A stretch of DNA of 64,000 bases from Solwaraspora sp. WMMA2065 (GCF_030345075.1 NZ_CP128361.1:1178001-1242000), one strand, 5' to 3'. Shown: positions 47,903 to 58,297, counted from the first letter of the stretch. The notes: generated by a model not told the origin, from the sequence alone. Program-made: numbers and translations.

Positions 47903-49165
47903 ATGGTGCCCGCAGCGGTCGAGGCCCGCCGGACCCGGCACCGTCCGATGGTCGCGTTGTTCACCGGCGCGGCGGTGACCCACGTGTCGATGGTCGGTGC
48001 GAGCACGGTGAGCACCCTCGTCGGGGCGCAGTTGCTCAGCCCGCTGTGGAGCGGCATACCGAACGCGGCCGGGATCGTCGGCTCCGCCGTCGGCACCCTG
48101 ACGCTGGCCGCTGTGCTGGCCAGACGTGGCAGCCGTGCCGCGCTCGTGCTGGGCTACCTGGTCGCGGTCATCGGTGCGGTCGTCGCGGGCGGTGCCGTGC
48201 TGGCCGACGCGGCGGGCCCGCTGATGGTCGGCATGCTGCTGCTCGGTGTCGGCAACGGCGCAGCGCAGCTGTCCCGGTACTGCGCGGCGGACCTGTACCC
48301 GCCCGACCGCAAGGGTTTCGCGGTCGGCGTCGTCGTCTGGGCGGGTACGGTCGGTGCGTTGGCCGGGCCGAACCTGATCGCGCCACTCGCGCGGTTCTCT
48401 ACGGGGCTGGGGCTGCCGCCGCTCGCCGGGCCGTACTTCCTGGCGTTGGTCGGTGCGGGTGCCGCGGTAGCGGCGTCGGCGACCCTGCCGACCACCCGGG
48501 CCGGCACGCGGCGTGGTGACCCGGGGCCCGGTGCCGTGTCGGCCGGAGTGTGGCGACGGCCGGTGGTCCGTACGGCGGTGGTGTCGATGACCGCCGGCCA
48601 GGTGTCGATGGTCGCCGTGATGACGATGACGCCGTTGCACATGGACATGCACGGTCACGGCCTCGGCGCGGTAGGTGCGGTGGTCAGCGCACACCTGCTC
48701 GGCATGTTCCTGCTGGCGCCGCTGTCCGGGCACATCGTCGACCGATTCGGGGCACGGACGGCGATCCTCGCCGGCATCGGGTTGATCGCCCTGTCCACGA
48801 TGGTCGCGTTGGTGCCGGCGGCGGCGAGCGCGCAGCTGTACGTCGCACTGTTCCTGCTCGGTTCCGGCTGGAACCTCACCTTCGTCGGCGGCAGCGGCCT
48901 GCTCGCCCAGTCGTTGACACTCGCCGATCGCCAGCACGTCCAAGGCGGCGTGGACGCGGTCGCCTGGGGTGCCTCGGCGGTGGCCAGTGTCGGTGCCGGA
49001 ATGGTGCTCGGCACCGTCGGGTATCCGGTCTTGGCGGTCAGCGCCGGTGCGGCGGTGCTGCTCCCGTTGTTTCTGCTGGCCCGGGCGGACGTCCCGGCGG
49101 CCGTCCCGTCCTCCGGCAGAGCCGAGGACCCGCCGGACCGGCGCGGCGGGCAGCCGTGCTGCTAG
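47903..49165 (+). CDS. MFS transporter
   Basis: A 420-residue integral membrane protein with about twelve hydrophobic segments, two halves of six, split by a polar loop near residue 200 (TRAGTRRGDPGPGAVSAGVW). MFS features are the Arg/Gly-rich loop LARRGSRAALVLGYLV after helix 2 and LSGHIVDRFGARTAILAGIG in the second half. VSMVAVMTMTPLHMDMHGHG is a Met/His-rich stretch also found in uncharacterised actinobacterial members. Substrate unknown. ATG 47903; no strong ribosome-binding site. The stop lies in a tandem 25-nt repeat. Confidence 0.85.
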   Translation: MVPAAVEARRTRHRPMVALFTGAAVTHVSMVGASTVSTLVGAQLLSPLWSGIPNAAGIVGSAVGTLTLAAVLARRGSRAALVLGYLVAVIGAVVAGGAVLADAAGPLMVGMLLLGVGNGAAQLSRYCAADLYPPDRKGFAVGVVVWAGTVGALAGPNLIAPLARFSTGLGLPPLAGPYFLALVGAGAAVAASATLPTTRAGTRRGDPGPGAVSAGVWRRPVVRTAVVSMTAGQVSMVAVMTMTPLHMDMHGHGLGAVGAVVSAHLLGMFLLAPLSGHIVDRFGARTAILAGIGLIALSTMVALVPAAASAQLYVALFLLGSGWNLTFVGGSGLLAQSLTLADRQHVQGGVDAVAWGASAVASVGAGMVLGTVGYPVLAVSAGAAVLLPLFLLARADVPAAVPSSGRAEDPPDRRGGQPCC

Positions 49166-49191
49166 AGCGCGGCGGTCGGCCGTGCTGCTAG
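49141..49191. repeat. Tandem 25-nt duplication across two stop codons
   Basis: 49141-49165 and 49167-49191 are alike in 23 of 25 bases, separated by one A. Each unit ends CTAG. The first supplies the stop of the MFS gene (+), the second the stop of the kinase gene (-). Confidence 0.85.
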
Positions 49192-49871
49192 CGCCCGCCG
49201 GTCCGGGGCCGGTCAACCGGGCGCGGAGTGTTGCCGTCGGCCGGCCCCAATGTGGTCATGTCGACGACGAGGTCGGCTCGGTCCCGGCCGGCCCCGATCA
49301 ACCGGGCGTTCGGGTCGTCGACGGTGGCCACCCAGGCGCGGGCGGCGGCGGGTGACTTGCCGAATTCGACGTGCCGGCGGGTGAGACGGTCCCGCCGTAC
49401 GTCGTCGTCGAGTTGGCAGAACCACACCTCGGCCAGCAGCGCACGTACCGCCGGCCAAGGCTCTGTGTCCGCGAGCAGGTAGTTTCCTTCGGTGACGACC
49501 AGCCGCACCGGTGGGTCCACCGCGATTGTGCCGGCCACCGGTTGTTCGAGGTCGCGTTCGAAACCCGGCGCCCAGACGGTCCGGTGTCGTTCGGTCCGCA
49601 GCCGGTGCAGCAGGGCGAGGTAACCGTCGCCGTCGAAGGTGTCGATGGCACCCTTGCGGTCGCGTCGGCCGAGCCGGTCCAGTGCCGCGTCGGACAGGTG
49701 GAAGCCGTCCATCGGCACCAGCGCCGCCGGGACCCCGACCTGCCGCAGCCCGGCGACCAGCAGCGCCGCCAGCGTCGACTTGCCCGCCGCCGGGCAGCCG
49801 GTGATGCCGAGGAGGAGCCGGCCGTCGCGGGGGACAAGCCGGTGGGCGCGTGCGACGAGTTCATCGAGCAT
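49188..49871 (-). CDS. Nucleoside/nucleotide kinase family protein (uridine-kinase-like)
   Basis: 228 residues of the P-loop kinase group that includes uridine kinase and the FrcK-like proteins. Walker A is LLLGITGCPAAGKSTLAALL (~20-39), then VPMDGFHLSDAALDRLGRRD, WAPGFERDLEQPVAG, VVTEGNYLLADTEPW and the Arg-rich lid DDVRRDRLTRRHVEFGKSP. ATG at 49871 opens just before homology; the frame extends further upstream without homology. Substrate probably a nucleoside or sugar. Convergent with the MFS gene. Confidence 0.85.
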   Translation of the reverse strand: MLDELVARAHRLVPRDGRLLLGITGCPAAGKSTLAALLVAGLRQVGVPAALVPMDGFHLSDAALDRLGRRDRKGAIDTFDGDGYLALLHRLRTERHRTVWAPGFERDLEQPVAGTIAVDPPVRLVVTEGNYLLADTEPWPAVRALLAEVWFCQLDDDVRRDRLTRRHVEFGKSPAAARAWVATVDDPNARLIGAGRDRADLVVDMTTLGPADGNTPRPVDRPRTGGR

Positions 49872-50023
49872 GCACCAGCTTAAGCAGCGCCGGGGAGCCG
49901 TTGGCCGACTCAGCGGCGGACACGGGTATCCGCCGCCGGCCCTCGACCCATTGACATCGAGACTGCAGGTAGTTAACACTGTCGATTCAATCCGGCAATC
50001 GCGCGGCAATCGTGCCGGGTGCC

Positions 50024-50039
50024 GTGTTAGCGCTAACAC
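50024..50039. promoter_or_regulatory. LacI-type operator palindrome upstream of GH43
   Basis: GTGTTAGCGCTAACAC is a perfect 16-bp palindrome with the central GC step typical of LacI-family operators. It lies 135 nt upstream of the GH43 ATG. The cognate regulator is not identifiable in the window. Confidence 0.7.
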
Positions 50040-50174
50040 CAGAGGAGCTGGATACCTGCCGGCTGCGGCGTCGCTGCCGTCCGGTGCCCGGCAGCGCCAC
50101 GTCGTGCGCCAGCACGTAGGCGGCGGACCGCCGGCACTGGCCGGACCCGACCAACTCCAACTGAAGGAGACCCG

Positions 50175-51629
50175 ATGCCGAGGACCCTTGCCCGGCTCAG
50201 CGCCGTCCTTGCCGCCGCCTGCCTGCTGCTCACCTCGTGGTCGGTGGCTGCGGCGAGACCGGCTGCCGCGCTCGACCCGTTCGCCGGGTACCTGATGGCC
50301 CACTTCACCGGTGAGTCGGCCAACGGCGAGCAGATCTATCTGGCGCGCAGCACCGACGGGCTGCACTGGACCGACCTCAACAACGGCAGCCCGGTTCTGC
50401 TATCCACAGTGGGCACCCGTGGCGTACGGGATCCGGTCCTGGTCCGCTCACCGGCCGGCGACCGGTACTGGATCATCGCCACCGATCTGCGGATCGCCAG
50501 CGGCACGTCCTGGAACGACGCCGCCAACCGGGGCAGCACCTCGATCGTCGTCTGGGAGTCCACCGACCTGGTCAACTGGTCGGCGCCGTGGCTGCTCAAC
50601 GTCGCTGGCGGTATCGCGGGCGCCGGCAACGCCTGGGCCCCGGAGGCGATCTACAACCCGGCGACCGGGGACTACGTCGTCTACTGGGCGACCAACTCGG
50701 CCCGCAACGGGGTCACCAAGCATCGCATCTGGTACGCGCGGACCAGCGACTTCCGCACCATCGGTGCTCCGCAGCTGTACATCGACCGGGGCAGCGGCCA
50801 GGGCATCATCGACACCCAGATCATCGAGGTCCCGAACAGCGTCGGCGGCTACCGCTACTACCGGGCGTCCGCCGACGGTCACATCACGATCGAGGCGAGC
50901 AACTCGATCCTGGGCAGCTGGACGACCCTCGGCAACCTGTCGCACCTGGGCATCTCGAACGGCGCCGGCGGCGGCAACGTGGTCGAGGGCCCGATGTGGG
51001 CCCAGTTCAACGGCCGTGACGAGTGGGTGCTCTGGCTGGACCAGTACGCGACCGGCCGCGGCTATCTGCCGGTCACCTCGACCAACCTGGGCAGCACGGG
51101 CAACTTCCGGACCCGGTCGGACTACAGCATGGGCGGCAGCCGTAAACGGCACGGATCGATCCTCAACCTGACCGCGGCCGAGCAGTCCCGGGTGCTTGCC
51201 CGCTGGGGCGCGACCACCCCGGTGAACCGGATTCAGTCGTACAACTACCCGGACCGCTACGTGCGGCACGCCGACTTCGACGTGCGCATCGACGCCAACG
51301 TCAGCCCGGCGCAGGACGCGCAGTTCCGGCTGGTGCCCGGCCTGACCGGCGGCTCGGGCTACGTCTCGATCGAGTCGGTCAACTACCCGGGCCACTACCT
51401 GCGGCACTACGCGTACGACTTCGAGTTGGCGCCCGACGACGGCTCGGCGGTCTTCGCCGCCGACGCCACCTTCCGCCGGGTCGCCGGCCTGGCAGACGCC
51501 GGATGGTCGTCGTTCCAGTCCTACAACTTCCCGGACCGCTACATCCGGCACTACGGCTACCAACTGCGCCTCGACCCGATCGCCGACGCGCAGGCACGCG
51601 CCGACGGCACCTTCCGCGTCACCGGCTGA
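50175..51629 (+). CDS. Secreted GH43 glycosidase with AbfB (CBM42) domain
   Basis: 484 residues. Signal peptide (residues 1-~34, ending near RPAAA). The five-bladed GH43 domain has GVRDPVLVRSPAGDRYWIIA (Asp), AWAPEAIYNPATGDYVVYW (Glu) and NVVEGPMWAQFNGRDEWVL (Glu). The C-terminal AbfB module has three beta-trefoil repeats: IQSYNYPDRYVRHADFDV, IESVNYPGHYLRHYAYDF and FQSYNFPDRYIRHYGYQL; it binds arabinose side chains. Likely substrate arabinoxylan or arabinan, as an arabinofuranosidase or arabinanase-type enzyme. GAAGGAG precedes ATG. Probably induced through the palindrome at 50024. Confidence 0.88.
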   Translation: MPRTLARLSAVLAAACLLLTSWSVAAARPAAALDPFAGYLMAHFTGESANGEQIYLARSTDGLHWTDLNNGSPVLLSTVGTRGVRDPVLVRSPAGDRYWIIATDLRIASGTSWNDAANRGSTSIVVWESTDLVNWSAPWLLNVAGGIAGAGNAWAPEAIYNPATGDYVVYWATNSARNGVTKHRIWYARTSDFRTIGAPQLYIDRGSGQGIIDTQIIEVPNSVGGYRYYRASADGHITIEASNSILGSWTTLGNLSHLGISNGAGGGNVVEGPMWAQFNGRDEWVLWLDQYATGRGYLPVTSTNLGSTGNFRTRSDYSMGGSRKRHGSILNLTAAEQSRVLARWGATTPVNRIQSYNYPDRYVRHADFDVRIDANVSPAQDAQFRLVPGLTGGSGYVSIESVNYPGHYLRHYAYDFELAPDDGSAVFAADATFRRVAGLADAGWSSFQSYNFPDRYIRHYGYQLRLDPIADAQARADGTFRVTG

Positions 51630-51632
51630 CCC

Positions 51633-51670
51633 GGTGGGCGGTGTCGCCGCCGACGGAGACACCGCCCACC
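51633..51670 (+). terminator. Stem-loop after the GH43 gene
   Basis: A perfect 13-bp stem: GGTGGGCGGTGTC (51633-51645) with GACACCGCCCACC (51658-51670), 12-nt loop, no U-tract, 4 nt after the stop. Confidence 0.7.
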
Positions 51671-51710
51671 GACGGCGCGGACCGGCGTCGACTGGTCCGC
51701 GAGGGCTCCG

Positions 51711-52715
51711 ATGGCCCACACTGAGCCGGTGCAGAAGCAGACAGCGCCGGTACGGTCCGCCGTGGTGGTCAACCCGACGAAGGTCACTGACCTCGACGGC
51801 CTGCGAGCGGCAGTCGACGCGAGCCTGGCCGAAGCCGGCTGGGCGGCACCGATCTGGCTGGAGACGACGGTCGCCGAACCAGGGCGGACGCAGGCCCGGG
51901 ACGCGGTCGCGGCCGGGGTCGACGTCGTGTTCGCCTGCGGCGGCGACGGCACCGTGATGTCGTGTGTCGCCGGTCTGGTCGGCACCGACGTGGCGCTCGC
52001 CATCCTGCCGGCCGGCACCGGTAACCTGCTCGCCGCGAACCTCGGGCTGTCGACCGACCTCGCGGCCGGGCTGGAGGTCGCGGTGGAACGGCAGACCCGC
52101 CGGCTCGACGTCGGTCGGCTCGACGACGAGCGCTGCTTCGTGGTGATGGCCGGCATGGGATTCGACGCGAGCATGCTGGCCGCTACCTCCGAGCAGGCCA
52201 AGGCGCGGATCGGCTGGCCGGCGTACGTTGCCGGCGCTGTGCGGCACCTGCGGGACCGGCCGGTGCCGGTGCGGGTCCAGATCGACGACCAGCCGCTGGT
52301 ACGGACCCGGGCCCGCACCGTGCTGGTGGCCAACGTCGGCCGGCTGCAGGGCGGGATGCCCCTGCTGGCCGACGCCGAACCCGACGACGGTCTGCTAGAC
52401 GTCGCCGTGCTGACGCCACGGACGCTGCGGCACTGGCTCGCGCTGGCCTGGGCACTGGTACGGGGTCGGCGACGGGTGCCGCGGATGCAGGTGTACCGGG
52501 GGCGTGAGGTGTCGGTGGTCAGTGACCGCGACCAACCCCGCGAGCTCGACGGCGACCTGATCGAACCCGGCGCCACGCTGCGGGTGACGGTCCAGCCGGC
52601 GGCGTTGCTGCTGTGCGTGCCGCGTCCGGCGGATGACCCGGACCTGTCGGTGGACGCGGGTGCGGCCGCGCGGCGCGGTGCGGCGCTCGTCGAACGTACC
52701 CGTCACCCCAGATGA
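51711..52715 (+). CDS. Diacylglycerol kinase-family lipid kinase
   Basis: 334 residues of the DAGK/sphingosine kinase superfamily. Nucleotide-binding motifs are AVVVNPTKV, VVFACGGDGTVMSCVAGLVG (GGDGT), VALAILPAGTGNLLAANLGL and, in the C-terminal beta-sandwich domain, MAGMGFDASMLAAT, LVANVGRLQGGMPL and the ELDGDLIEPGATLRVTVQP end. Phosphorylates a membrane lipid (diacylglycerol or similar) at the cytoplasmic membrane. Stands between the GH43 gene and the convergent debranching-like gene. Confidence 0.92.
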   Translation: MAHTEPVQKQTAPVRSAVVVNPTKVTDLDGLRAAVDASLAEAGWAAPIWLETTVAEPGRTQARDAVAAGVDVVFACGGDGTVMSCVAGLVGTDVALAILPAGTGNLLAANLGLSTDLAAGLEVAVERQTRRLDVGRLDDERCFVVMAGMGFDASMLAATSEQAKARIGWPAYVAGAVRHLRDRPVPVRVQIDDQPLVRTRARTVLVANVGRLQGGMPLLADAEPDDGLLDVAVLTPRTLRHWLALAWALVRGRRRVPRMQVYRGREVSVVSDRDQPRELDGDLIEPGATLRVTVQPAALLLCVPRPADDPDLSVDAGAAARRGAALVERTRHPR

Positions 52716-52722
52716 CCCGTCC

Positions 52723-52740
52723 CGGGGCGTGACCGCCCCG
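52723..52740. terminator. Short hairpin between convergent genes
   Basis: CGGGGCG-TGAC-CGCCCCG, a 7-bp perfect hairpin just behind the lipid kinase stop and touching the end of the convergent gene. Bidirectional termination is plausible. Confidence 0.5.
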
Positions 52741-52742
52741 AA

Positions 52743-54830
52743 TCAGCCGTTGTCGGTGCGTCCGAGTCGGGCGAGCAGCCCGGTGTGCTGCCGCTGATGA
52801 CTCTCGGCCCGCCGGCCGAGCGCGTCCGCCCGGCCCCACCGGCCGGGTACGTCGAGCAGTTCGATCCGAGGTATCGACGGCGGGAGATGCGGGTCGACGC
52901 CCAGATGGTCCTGGTACGGGGTGAGATCCAGCATGGTACGCAGCAGCAGCAGGACCGCGCCCGCCGACCAGCCCTGTGGGCTGCACGCCGTCGGGTACTC
53001 GACCGGGTATCCGGTCAACTCGCGCCGGTAGCCGGCGAAGGCCTCCGGCAGCCGTCCGTCGAAGAACCCGGACGCCTCGATCATCCCTTCGGCGATCCGG
53101 GCGGCCTCCTCCCGGAACCCGTACCGGCGCAGCCCCCACGCGATGATCGAGTTGTCGAACGGCCAGACCGACCCCACGTGATAGCCGACCGGGTTGTACC
53201 GTGCCTCGGTCTCGGCCAACGTCCGTACCCCCCAGCCGGAGAACATCGCCGGTCCGAGCAGGTGTTCGGCCACCTTGCCGGCCCGGTCCGGCTCGACGAT
53301 GCCGCTCCACAGCAGGTGCCCCATGTTCGACGCCAGCGCGTCGACCGGGGTACCGTCCGGGTCGAGCGCGAGCGCGTAGTATTCGCCGTCGGCCACCCAG
53401 AAGTCGCGGTTGAACCGCTGCTTCAGGTCGGCGGCCTCCCGCTCCAGCCGGTCGGCGTACGCCGGGTCGTTCCAGAACTGGCGGGCCAGCCGGGCGCCAC
53501 GGATCTTGGCGTCGTAGGCGTAGCCCTGCAGCTCGCAGGTTGCCCTCGGCAGCGCGGACAGCCGTCCGTCGCGGTAGGAGATCGCGTCCCAGGAGTCCTT
53601 CCAGCACTGGTTCTCCAGGCCGTTGCGGGTATTGCGGCGCCAGTAGGAGACGTAGCCGTTGCCGACCAGGTCGCCGTACTCGTCGATCCAGTGCAGCGCG
53701 GCGCGGGCCTGGCGTTCGAGCCCGCGGACCAGTTCGGTGTCGCCGCTCCACCGTTCGTACTCGTCGAGCAGGATCACGAACAGTGGGGTGGAGTCGGCCG
53801 AGCCGTAGTACGGGGTGTGCGGCTGCTCCTCGAACGCCGCCGACTCGCCGTACCGGAATTCGTGCAGGATCTTGCCGGGCTCCTCCTCCCGCAGGTCGTC
53901 GAGGCTGCCGCCCTGCAACGAGCCGAGCAGCCGTAGCACCGGGGGAGTCAGCCGGGGCAGGAACGGCATGGTCTGCAGACTGATGAAGATGCTGTCCCGG
54001 CCGAACAGCGTCATGAACCAGGGCAGTCCGGCGGTCGGGATCGGGCCCGTGGCGGTCAGCGAGGCGTACCGCATGGCAGCGAGGTCGATCAGGCTCCGCT
54101 CGTACGCCGTGGTGAGGTTGGGGTTGTCGGCGAGCAGTTGCGGTGCCCGGTCGATCCAGTGCTCCAGCTCCTGGCGCACCTGCGGTCGGGCCCGGCGTCG
54201 GTAGGCCCCCCAGATGGTCGGCGACGCGGTGTCACCGCCGTTGATCACCGGTTCCACCCGGATCTCGGTCTGCCACTGACCGCGCGGCTCCAGGGTGACG
54301 TCGAACGTCATGCCGTCGTCGTCGATCCGGGCCGGGAGCGTGCTGGAGATGACGGTGTCCCGCTGAAAGGTTTCCCGCCGGTAGCTGTATCGCAGCCGAC
54401 CGTCGTCGTGGTGGACCGACTTCGTGCCGCGCTTGTGCTGGACGTCCTTGATCTCGAACAGGTCCGCGAAGTCGGTGTCCATGTCGACTCGCAGGGTCAG
54501 GGTTACCGGCGCGATGTCGTGGTTGAGCACGGTGAGCCGCTCGACGAACGCCGCGCCGATCGACTGCTCCCGGATGACGGACAGCTTGGCGTCGATGTAG
54601 TGGGTGGGCCGGCCCGGTACGAGGAAGAACCGGGTCTCGAAGAAGTGCAGGTCGTCCTGGGACAGAGCGTTCAACCGGTGGCCGTCGATCCGGAGCACCC
54701 AGGTGGACAGGAAGCGCGTGTCGAACGAGAACAGGCCGGTCGGCAGGTCCGGTGAGGCGGTCACGTCACCGCGCTCGTCAGTCACCACGAAGGTGTTCCC
54801 GTCCAGGATGCTGACTGTCTTCTCGTTCAT
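52743..54830 (-). CDS. Amylo-alpha-1,6-glucosidase / glycogen-debranching-like protein
   Basis: 695 residues. An N-terminal GDE_N_bis-type beta domain (VSILDGNTFVVTDERGDVTA, LPTGLFSFDTRFLSTWVLRI, GRPTHYIDAKLSVIREQSIG) is followed by a six-hairpin (alpha/alpha)6 domain with AGLPWFMTLFGRDSIFISLQ, TPYYGSADSTPLFVILLDEY, YVSYWRRNTRNGLENQCWKD, LYGYAYDAK-like ELQGYAYDAKIRGARLAR and NPVGYHVGSVWPFDNSIIAW. The Trp/Asp-rich blocks are those of GH63/GH133-like enzymes. GGAGG precedes the ATG. It overlaps the SCP2-like gene by 53 nt. Possible trehalose/glycogen-related or glucosylglycerate-like substrate is inference. Confidence 0.88.
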   Translation of the reverse strand: MNEKTVSILDGNTFVVTDERGDVTASPDLPTGLFSFDTRFLSTWVLRIDGHRLNALSQDDLHFFETRFFLVPGRPTHYIDAKLSVIREQSIGAAFVERLTVLNHDIAPVTLTLRVDMDTDFADLFEIKDVQHKRGTKSVHHDDGRLRYSYRRETFQRDTVISSTLPARIDDDGMTFDVTLEPRGQWQTEIRVEPVINGGDTASPTIWGAYRRRARPQVRQELEHWIDRAPQLLADNPNLTTAYERSLIDLAAMRYASLTATGPIPTAGLPWFMTLFGRDSIFISLQTMPFLPRLTPPVLRLLGSLQGGSLDDLREEEPGKILHEFRYGESAAFEEQPHTPYYGSADSTPLFVILLDEYERWSGDTELVRGLERQARAALHWIDEYGDLVGNGYVSYWRRNTRNGLENQCWKDSWDAISYRDGRLSALPRATCELQGYAYDAKIRGARLARQFWNDPAYADRLEREAADLKQRFNRDFWVADGEYYALALDPDGTPVDALASNMGHLLWSGIVEPDRAGKVAEHLLGPAMFSGWGVRTLAETEARYNPVGYHVGSVWPFDNSIIAWGLRRYGFREEAARIAEGMIEASGFFDGRLPEAFAGYRRELTGYPVEYPTACSPQGWSAGAVLLLLRTMLDLTPYQDHLGVDPHLPPSIPRIELLDVPGRWGRADALGRRAESHQRQHTGLLARLGRTDNG

Positions 54831-55215
54831 TCTCGGCGGCCTCCCTCCGAGTGAAGTCCCTTGGATGCAGCCCGGCCGGGACACTGCCGAAAAGGACCCG
54901 GCAGAGCTGGTCCGCGAGCCCCAGGTCTCCCTCGACGACGACCGCGTTGCGGAACAGCAGGGGGATGAACCGGTCCTCGCCCCGGGCCAACCGGTCGAAG
55001 CGGACCCGTTCGCTGCGGACGATCGAATCCGGCTCGGCCCCCGTCGACGACACCCGGACCTTCCCCGTTCCCAGGGTGACAAACCAGTGCGTCGTCCTGG
55101 TCTCCTCCTGTACGTCGAAGCGAACGGTGCCACGCAGCCTGGGTGGCAGCCGGTCCAGGACGGAGCTTGCGTCGCGGGCCAGCCGCTCCAGCGCATCTTC
55201 GACCGTGTCGACCAT
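54778..55215 (-). CDS. SCP2-like sterol-transfer-domain protein
   Basis: 145 residues: VEDALERLARDASSVLDRLP, GTVRFDVQEETRTTHWFVTL, GKVRVSSTGAEPDSIVRSER and the end NAVVVEGDLGLADQLCRVLF, FGSVPAG. This is the SCP2 fold pattern (a small lipid-binding pocket). It is immediately upstream of, and overlaps by 53 nt, the debranching-like gene, so the two are translationally coupled. ATG at 55215 is chosen because homology starts there. Function unknown. Confidence 0.78.
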   Translation of the reverse strand: MVDTVEDALERLARDASSVLDRLPPRLRGTVRFDVQEETRTTHWFVTLGTGKVRVSSTGAEPDSIVRSERVRFDRLARGEDRFIPLLFRNAVVVEGDLGLADQLCRVLFGSVPAGLHPRDFTRREAAENEREDSQHPGREHLRGD

Positions 55216-55362
55216 CCGGCCCCGCCTCCTCACGCCGTGTGACGTCCTGGGTGCACGGTAGGTCGGGTCGGAACCGGCCCGCATCACCCGCGTCGGGTGA
55301 GCTCACCGGCGGCCGGTTGCCGGCCGTGCTGGTTCACGGCCTGGGGATCAGCCAGCCTGGGA

Positions 55363-56337
55363 TCAACCGGCGGTGGACAGCAGGTCGATGAAGCGCCGGG
55401 TGTCGACATTGCCGCCGGAGACGATCACACCGACCCGTCGGGGAGCCGGGACCGGCCGACCTGCCAGCAGAGCTGCCAGCCCGGTCGCGCCGCTGGGCTC
55501 GACGACGATCCGCATCCGGTCGAACGCGAACCGCATCGCCGCCCGGATCTCGTCGTCGTCGACGAGGACGACGTCGTCGAGCAGCCGCTGGTTCACCGAG
55601 AAGGTCAGCTCGCCGGGCGTCTCGGCGGCCTGGCCGTCGGCGATCGTGCGCGGCACCGGGATGGTGATCCGCCGGCCGGCGGCCAGCGATCGCAACGTGT
55701 CGTCGCCGGCCGACGGTTCGACGCCGACCACCCGGATCCGGGGCAGCAGTCCTTTCGCCGCGACCGCGGTGCCCGCCGCCAGCCCGCCGCCACCGACGGG
55801 CACCAGCAGCGCGTCGAGCGGTCCAACCTCCTCGACCAGCTCGAGGGCTGCGGTGCCCTGCCCGGCGATGACGTGCGGGTGATCGTACGGCGGGACCAGG
55901 GTCAGCCCGCGTTCGGCGGCCAACGCCGCACCGATGGCGACCCGGTCACCGGTGTACCGGTCGTAGGTGATTATCTCGGCCCCGTAGCCGCGGACCGCTG
56001 CCGTCTTGGCCGCCGGCGTGTCCTGCGGCATGACGATCACTGCGGTGCTGCCCAACTCCCTGGCGGCTAGCGCGACGGCCTGCGCGTGGTTGCCGGACGA
56101 GTACGCGGCGATGCCCCGGGCCAGCTGGGCCGGGGACAGTCGCGCGATCGTGTTGTAGGCGCCACGGAACTTGAACGCACCGACGCGTTGCAGATTCTCG
56201 CACTTGACGAAGACCTCGGCGCCGACCATGGCGTCCAGAGTGCGCGAGCGCAGCACGGGGGTGCGGTGCGCGGCACCGGCTATCCGTGCGGCCGCGTCGC
56301 GGACGTCGGGCAAGGTGACCGGTGTCGAGTCTGTCAA
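55363..56337 (-). CDS. Threonine/serine dehydratase (PLP-dependent)
   Basis: ~324 residues, fold type II PLP enzyme. The Schiff-base Lys is in RVGAFKFRGAYN, the phosphate loop is LVPVGGGGLAAGTAVA, and AYSSGNHAQAVALAARELG is a further signature; VSGGNVD near the end contacts PLP. No C-terminal ACT domain, so a catabolic (unregulated) or serine racemase-like type. TTG at 56337 is preferred because GGAGGA stands 7 nt upstream; ATG at 56361 would add eight residues. Converts threonine to 2-oxobutyrate and ammonia. Confidence 0.88.
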   Translation of the reverse strand: MTDSTPVTLPDVRDAAARIAGAAHRTPVLRSRTLDAMVGAEVFVKCENLQRVGAFKFRGAYNTIARLSPAQLARGIAAYSSGNHAQAVALAARELGSTAVIVMPQDTPAAKTAAVRGYGAEIITYDRYTGDRVAIGAALAAERGLTLVPPYDHPHVIAGQGTAALELVEEVGPLDALLVPVGGGGLAAGTAVAAKGLLPRIRVVGVEPSAGDDTLRSLAAGRRITIPVPRTIADGQAAETPGELTFSVNQRLLDDVVLVDDDEIRAAMRFAFDRMRIVVEPSGATGLAALLAGRPVPAPRRVGVIVSGGNVDTRRFIDLLSTAG

Positions 56338-56515
56338 GGTGCTTCCTCCCAGGGCGCTCATCTGACAGAGTTCCATACAGCGGCCGGGCGAGTCGCAGCC
56401 GGCCGGCTGGTGTCCATGCCGCATTGTCCGGGCGCGGCCGACACCGCCGACCCCGTAGCGCGACTGTGCCGCTGACAGGGTTGCGCGTGGTGTCCGGGTC
56501 TGTCCCGGATCTTCT

Positions 56516-56528
56516 CCGAAAGTTTCGG
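56516..56528. promoter_or_regulatory. CCGAAA-N-TTTCGG palindrome upstream of xylanase
   Basis: A perfect palindrome apart from the central base, in the divergent region 207 nt before the xylanase ATG. CGAAA-N-TTTCG-type repeats are known upstream of actinomycete xylanase genes; binding by a LacI-type xylan regulator is inferred from that. Confidence 0.55.
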
Positions 56529-56647
56529 TACTCTGGCCTTGCCGTCGAGTGCCGAACTGGGTGCTGCCGTGTTTCGGATTAGCTGGTCGAGCAGCGGGTT
56601 GCCCGGTATCGGCCTTGGTCATTGAGCTACCGGAAGTTCTCCGTTAG

Positions 56648-58171
<1,524 letters not shown>

Positions 58172-58187
58172 CGGCTACCACCCCCAC

Positions 58188-58297
58188 GACGGGGCCGGTA
58201 CGCGGGACACCCGGCGTACCGGCCCCGTCCGGCGTGTGCGGGCCGGCGCGCAGGGTGCGGCCGGGCCGGTACCGGCGACACCCCGGTACCGGCCCGG
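58188..58297 (+). terminator. Two consecutive perfect hairpins after the xylanase
   Basis: Hairpin one pairs GACGGGGCCGGTACGC (58188-58203) with GCGTACCGGCCCCGTC (58214-58229), 16 bp. Hairpin two pairs CCGGGCCGGTACCGG (58261-58275) with CCGGTACCGGCCCGG (58283-58297), 15 bp. Both share a GGCCGGTAC core, so they may be duplicates. They insulate the xylanase from parE. Confidence 0.75.
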
